Shown here piece after piece: positions 59,711-64,000 of a DNA stretch of 64,000 nucleotides. A program made the position numbers and the translations under genes. Source of the stretch: Oscheius dolichura. Its lineage: Eukaryota; Nematoda; Chromadorea; Rhabditida; Rhabditidae. Position 1 is the stretch's first letter. The number at the start of each line of letters is the position of its first letter. The notes below the pieces were generated by a model. The model was not told the DNA's origin. It did not search any database and was given only the letters and a program-made list of their open reading frames with translations. The stretch covers positions 5,642,001 through 5,706,000 of the forward strand of contig OW051492.1 in the NCBI GenBank assembly GCA_932521035.1, given 5' to 3'.

Positions 59711-61077
59711 ATGGATCCGCACAATGACTCTTCTGATAGTATACTAGGGACGCCACCTGCAAATTCATCACAAACTGAAATTAAAGTGGAAGTAAGCAAT
59801 AGTATTTTTCCGGATATAGCCGTATTTCAGAAAGTAAATCACAGTTGGACTGTGAAGAATTTCTCACACTGCTACCAGGAATATTTGGAGAATTTTGTCT
59901 ATTTAACACGTGGAGATGAGCAATTGACTTGGTCAATTAAAATATACCCTAAGGGTAACGGTGAAAATAATAAGGACTTTGTATTTCTTTGTTTAAATCG
60001 GGTGGTTCGTAATAAAAGAAAATAACAATCAAATATGGTCTTTAGGTTGGTAATGGTAAATCCTCAAAAATTGGCTTTAAATCTCGGTTTATGTTGCGCA
60101 CTGCGGAACTGAAGGAAATAGAGGTTTGGATTTTTGATTTCTTTATTATTGTTTTAGATGCGTATTCATCCTAATCCATCACATTCTGACTATGTTTCAT
60201 ATATTAAGCGTGATGTCTTATTTCCTCAAATTCTTCCTCGTGATTTGATCATTGTCAATGTAGAGATTGATGTGGCTGTTGATACTGTGACAACGAGCGC
60301 TGAGCCAACTCTAGTCTGCAACATCGGAAGATTTTTTATTATTATTTTACAGGCTGGAGCAAATTGTGAGCAACAACTTGTTGCCGATTACCAGAAAATG
60401 TTTCGTGATGACGTCTTAACAGATTTTACAATACGGATAGGTGCAGATGGTCGGGAAATCCGTTGTCACAAAGCAATATTGGCAGCGCGTTCGCCTGTTT
60501 TCGGAGCTATGCTGCTTCATGAGGATACTGCGGAAGCCAAAACGGTATGTGATTTTTCTTTCATAAATTCTTTAATTTGTTTCTAGGGGGTGTTGGAAAT
60601 TTGGGATTTGGAATACGACGTTGTTCATGAGATGATTTACTATATTTATTGCGGTCGATGTCAAAAAGATATTGCGGAAATAGCAAGTGACCTGCTTATT
60701 GCTGCTGATAAATATTCGCTTAACGAATTAAAAGTTTGTTTTCGGTTTTTGTAAGCTAGCGTATTTCAGAACCACTGTGAAAAATTTTTGGTTGAAAACA
60801 TTACTCCAGACACTGCTTGCCAGCTTCTTGTACTGGGTGATATGTATAATGCGGCAAAGCTACGAAAAAGCGCCGTACAGGTTGTGTGCTGTATGATTAT
60901 AGAAACATCTATTTTCAGTTGATTCTTGCTCGTCCTAAGGTGATAACAGGAACTCCTGGCTGGGATGATATCCTGAAACAACATCCAGCTTTGGTTACTG
61001 ATATAGTCAACAACTTTGACAAGGCGCAGAGTGGTTTCAGTGCTGCGAATCTCAACCTTTCTGGAAGCAGCCAATAA
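59711..61077 (+). CDS. mel-26: MATH-BTB CUL-3 adaptor (MEL-26/SPOP type)
   Basis: Substrate adaptor of a CUL-3 ubiquitin ligase; C. elegans MEL-26 targets katanin MEI-1 after meiosis. The MATH domain reads HSWTVKNFSHCYQEYLENFV, RGDEQLTWSIKIYPKGN and DFVFLCLNRV, then IGFKSRFMLRTAELKEIEM. The BTB domain reads MFRDDVLTDFTIRIGADGRE, IRCHKAILAARSPVFGAML and LEYDVVHEMIYYIYCGRC, with ASDLLIAADKYSLNELK and the CUL-3-binding 3-box region NHCEKFLVENITPDTACQLL. It ends ANLNLSGSSQ at 61077, with AATAAA at 61330. Six or seven exons with 35-60 bp introns. Confidence 0.9.
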
Positions 61078-61329
61078 TCGCTTCCACCAACTTTTAAAAA
61101 TTGTTTCCAGTCCTTTTATGGGTATGTTCATAATGGCAAAGCAGCCCAGAGTTTTTACATTATTGTACAGTACGAAATTCGACGTTCTTCCTGCTTCGGT
61201 AGGTTTTGTAAAGCCAGCGTCTAGCCCAATTTGATCCAGCCATTGTATTTTTTTATCTTTTGATTTCAAATTATACCCGTGCTTTGTGAGTGCATGTTTT
61301 GGCTATATAGGCACCACAGTTCCGTATTC

Positions 61330-61335
61330 AATAAA
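61330..61335 (+). terminator. poly(A) signal AATAAA after mel-26
   Basis: Hexamer 253 bases after the mel-26 stop, just before the convergent minus-strand stop at 61339. Confidence 0.45.
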
Positions 61336-61338
61336 TTC

Positions 61339-62147
61339 TTAAATTTTTATTTGTGATAAAAAATGAGGAGTTTGTTCTATAATTTTGTCCGAAAGATCTA
61401 CAGAAGATAGCGATGAACGGTCACAATTGACTGTAGCTGTGGAAATAGGCATAGCTAAGATATCCTCTATTTTTGCTTCCGTTCTTCTACCGTATTGAGT
61501 GATAGCTCGTTGTAGACGTCGAAACCGTTTCATCTAAAACTTGTAAATAAAAGCCCAGTATGAAACCAACTAAAAGTTGGGTGTCAGAGCGTTGTTGTAT
61601 GGCGGAATGCAAGGCATCTAACTGAAAACGATATTAGGAAAACAAGTCGAAATGAATACGGCTTCTTCTGAGATATGCGAGTTAATAGAGTTGAAAAACG
61701 CGTCCTTCTCATTCATCACTGCCTCGACCTCATCTAAAGCTTCATCCAACTTATTCTGCTGCACGAGAACAAGAGTAGATAAGCTGCGCCGAATTATAGG
61801 CGGTGAACAAGTTAGTTTAGAGAGACACTGTGCAGAATATTGTGTTTTTTCCTTTAAAAAAAAGAAATAACTACTTGTTCAAAGCTAACCAATTTCAATG
61901 CCAAGGCAGCACCATAGGCGGCAGTTCTCGAGGATAGTTCATCGATTTCCTTGTTCTTTCGAATTATTGTTAACAGCTTCTTCAAACTATTAGCTGTCCC
62001 CTTAAAACAAATTTTACTTCCGTATTTCTATACCTCTTCATAATAATGTCTTGCCAACTCTACTTCCCGCGAATGCTGTTTTAACACACGAGGGAGCTTC
62101 TCTCCTTTCGAAACTAAGACCACCGAACTGGAGAAGAGACGTCTCAT
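61339..62147 (-). CDS. unrecognised helical protein of about 200 residues
   Basis: Spliced reading from 62147: MRRLFSSSVVLVSKGEKLPR, then VLKQHSREVELARHYYEEG, TANSLKKLLTIIRKNKEIDE, LSSRTAAYGAALALKLVSFE, QNKLDEALDEVEAVMNEKDA, then DALHSAIQQRSDTQLL and MKRFRRLQRAITQYGRRTEA, ending HFLSQIKI at 61339. The middle is alpha-helical with coiled-coil character. The start MRRLFSSSVVLV could be a mitochondrial presequence, but that is a guess. Five exons with introns of about 33-65 bp keep the frame. It begins 119 bases after the rpl-17 stop on the same strand, so it may be the second gene of an operon. Confidence 0.6.
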
Positions 62148-62265
62148 CTCGCTAATCGAAAGCTTTAGATGAATGGTTGCATTCACTGACAAGTGAGCAG
62201 ACAAGGAAAGCCCTGTTCCAATATGGAAGCAAAACAAATCAACAATTTATTTAACGAAATGTTGC

Positions 62266-63006
62266 TTAATACTCTGCCCTTGCCAGCTCACGTCTCTGCT
62301 TCTTTTTAGACTCCTTCTTGGGGGCCTTGGGAACATCATCGGACGGCTTGGAAACAATATCTTCCTTTTCGGTAAGGATAACCTCAATGTGGCAAGGAGA
62401 TGACATGAAGGCTGCAAAAGATATTATTAGAAAGGTTGGCTGGTAGTTTTTGCACACGCTTGCAATGAACGGAAGGCTAGCGATAAAATAACATTGTAGA
62501 ATATAAAAATAAATGTTGAAAGCTTACGATTAATTCTTCCATGGGCACGATAAGTTCTTCTGCGCATTTTAGCAGCCCTTTGAACATTGATATGATCGAT
62601 TACAAGATGATCCACATCGAGACCCTTGTATTCGGCATTGCTCTCAGCATTCCTGAAAAATTGAATATTGAAGAAACTAGTTTGAAGATAATGTGTAATT
62701 ATTAAAAACTTACTTGAGCAGATCAAGCAGAAACTCAGCAGACTTCTGAGGCCAACGTCCCTGGGTTACACCCCAATTTGTGCATTGGGCTTTACGGCCA
62801 ACGCCTCCGTTGAAGTGGAGGAAAGGAACGATTTCCTTCTTGGCCTTTACATTCTCAAGGAAGCGTTGAGCACGACGGAGAGGCATATTGCGGAGAGCCA
62901 TAGCAGCTTCATGGGTGTTCTTGAAATGAACACGGAGGTCGGATCCGCGGGCTTTGCAGGATTTTGTAGCGTTTTCGGGGTTACGTGTATAATGGATTTT
63001 CGTCAT
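62266..63006 (-). CDS. rpl-17: 60S ribosomal protein L17 (uL22)
   Basis: Large-subunit protein lining the peptide exit tunnel. Start at 63006: [20 protein letters not shown], then [60 protein letters not shown] and [20 protein letters not shown]. After an intron: [20 protein letters not shown] and [14 protein letters not shown], then the last exon [17 protein letters not shown] with the lysine-rich tail ending RRELARAEY. Three exons. Identity and length fit the family closely. Confidence 0.96.
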
Positions 63007-63580
63007 TTTGACCCCACTATGATTACCTAAAAGATAAATATAGAAAAATCATAGTGAAAAGAAAAGAAGAAACGAGAACCCATTATGATAAATCATCTAA
63101 CAGACAAAACAGACACCGAGAAGCTGGTGAAACACATAATAAAATATTATGATTATGATAGGAGCTCAGTGTATCGTTTGCAATGTGTTATTCGGCTAAA
63201 ACACAGGAAAATCACGAGGAAAAAGGGTTGGAAAGAAACGCGCGAAGAAAATGGGGCCCAAAATTGAGGCCCTCGATTTTTCTTTTGAAGGACAGTCGCG
63301 ATGGGACTCACGAACTGGGAGCGCATTTACTGCAGTGGATTTTATCGACAACTGCCTTTCCTCACTGAATGTCATGGTTATCCTCGGTTCTATATCGCCA
63401 ATAATATAGTATTAGGTGGCCCATTTATTCAAAGATATCACTTGTTTATAAAATATCATGTATCATCTTCCTCAATACAATCGAGCAATGACGCGCATCC
63501 CATGAAACGGACCGCTTATCACGTGCTTTATTCATTTTCTCTCTCCCAACACATTCATTGTAAAATGAGCTTTTTCAGCC
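63007..63580. other. divergent promoter region between rpl-17 and aps-3
   Basis: No accepted exon. Short open frames at 63085-63267 and 63301-63618 lack motifs. The region ends TTTTTCAG two bases before the aps-3 ATG. Confidence 0.45.
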
Positions 63581-64000
63581 ATGATCAAGGCTATCTTGGT
63601 AATAAACAATCACGGTAAACCCCGCCTCCTAAAGTTCTATCAGCGCTACACCGAGGAAATTCAACAGCAGATCATCCGGGAGACCTTCCAGCTGGTCTCA
63701 AAAAGAGACGACAACGTCTGTAATTTCCTGGAGGGAGGCACCCTGATCGACGGCAACGACTATCGTCTGATCTACCGTCACTATGCCACCCTCTACTTCA
63801 TTTTTTGCGTCGACAGCAGCGAGTCCGAGCTGGGCATTTTGGATCTCATCCAAGTGTTCGTGGAGACCCTCGACCGCTGTTTCGAAAATGTTTGTGAACT
63901 GGATCTGATATTCCACGTCGACAAGGTACGGTTCCCCTATTCCTGGAACAGAGATATTCAGGTACACCACATTCTGAGCGAGATAGTCATGGGAGGAATG
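63581..64000 (+). CDS. aps-3: AP-3 adaptor complex sigma subunit, 3' end cut by window
   Basis: Small subunit of the AP-3 clathrin-type adaptor that sorts cargo to lysosomes and related organelles. MIKAILVINNHGKPRLLKFY, then QQQIIRETFQLVSKRDDNVC, NFLEGGTLIDGNDYRLIYRH, YATLYFIFCVDSSESELGIL and DLIQVFVETLDRCFENVCEL are nearly identical to animal AP3S proteins. One intron of about 35 bp (63928-63961) precedes VHHILSEIVMGGM, where the window ends; roughly the last third is missing. Codon use is again C/G-ending, so GC-rich DNA resumes here. Confidence 0.95.
   Translation, partial: MIKAILVINNHGKPRLLKFYQRYTEEIQQQIIRETFQLVSKRDDNVCNFLEGGTLIDGNDYRLIYRHYATLYFIFCVDSSESELGILDLIQVFVETLDRCFENVCELDLIFHVDKVRFPYSWNRDIQVHHILSEIVMGGM

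Noticed and set aside
63301-63618. 105-codon plus-strand open frame before aps-3
   Set aside because: Overlaps the aps-3 start in another frame and shows no conserved features.

Overview
This is a piece of an animal nuclear genome, almost certainly a nematode. Coding regions are cut by many very short introns, mostly about 32-60 bp, with GT...AG ends. The gene set also points to a nematode: ACR-2, ACR-3 and UNC-38/63-type acetylcholine receptor subunits, a carboxypeptidase fused to a ShKT domain, and homologues of TAT-5, GLD-4, MEL-26, HRPK-1 and RSBP-1. Several start codons sit 2-3 bases after a perfect 3' splice acceptor, the usual sign of spliced-leader trans-splicing. I cannot name the species. 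All gene models were spliced by eye from reading frames and conserved protein motifs, so single exon edges may be off.

Layout. 0-1.4 kb: 3' part of a PDE1-type cyclic nucleotide phosphodiesterase. 4.1-11.4 kb: three tandem nicotinic receptor subunit genes (an UNC-38/63-type alpha, ACR-2, ACR-3). 11.5-12.9 kb: an unrecognised minus-strand gene. 13.9-16.6 kb: a secreted M14 carboxypeptidase with ShKT domain and a small SH3BGRL/thioredoxin-fold protein. 16.9-30.2 kb: five consecutive plus-strand genes for polytopic membrane proteins (TM9SF/nonaspanin, a TM2 protein, an equilibrative nucleoside transporter, the P4-ATPase TAT-5/ATP9, gamma-secretase subunit APH-1). 30.3-37.3 kb, minus: ARL-13, MSH6 and a small upstream ORF. 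37.5-41.1 kb: an acidic/basic unknown protein and hnRNP K. 41.4-44.7 kb, minus: an R7 RGS-binding protein and the CAF-1 large subunit. 44.7-48.7 kb: a gene-free GC-rich stretch leading into MEF2 (48.7-50.5 kb). 50.9-56.3 kb, minus: a PIAS SUMO ligase and complex I subunit NDUFS7. 56.7-61.1 kb: the poly(A) polymerase GLD-4 and the CUL-3 adaptor MEL-26. 61.3-63.0 kb, minus: an unknown gene and ribosomal protein L17 (uL22). 63.6 kb to the end: AP-3 sigma, cut by the window edge.

The window alternates between GC-rich DNA (about 1-22.6, 45-50.6 and 63.6-64 kb) and AT-rich DNA (about 22.6-45 and 50.6-63.5 kb). One switch falls inside the nucleoside transporter gene, whose frame continues across it, so a simple assembly chimera is unlikely. 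Repeats are few but distinctive: three inverted-repeat (MITE-like) elements in one MSH6 intron, and a 0.77 kb fold-back element with tRNA-like promoter boxes in PIAS intron 1.

The most interesting biology is the receptor cluster. In C. elegans ACR-2, ACR-3 and UNC-38/UNC-63 subunits assemble into one motor-neuron channel, and here genes of all three types lie side by side. Also notable are a TAATG overlap joining the unknown 37.5 kb gene to hnRNP K, with apparent alternative last exons, and a consensus MEF2 site inside the first intron of the mef2 gene itself.
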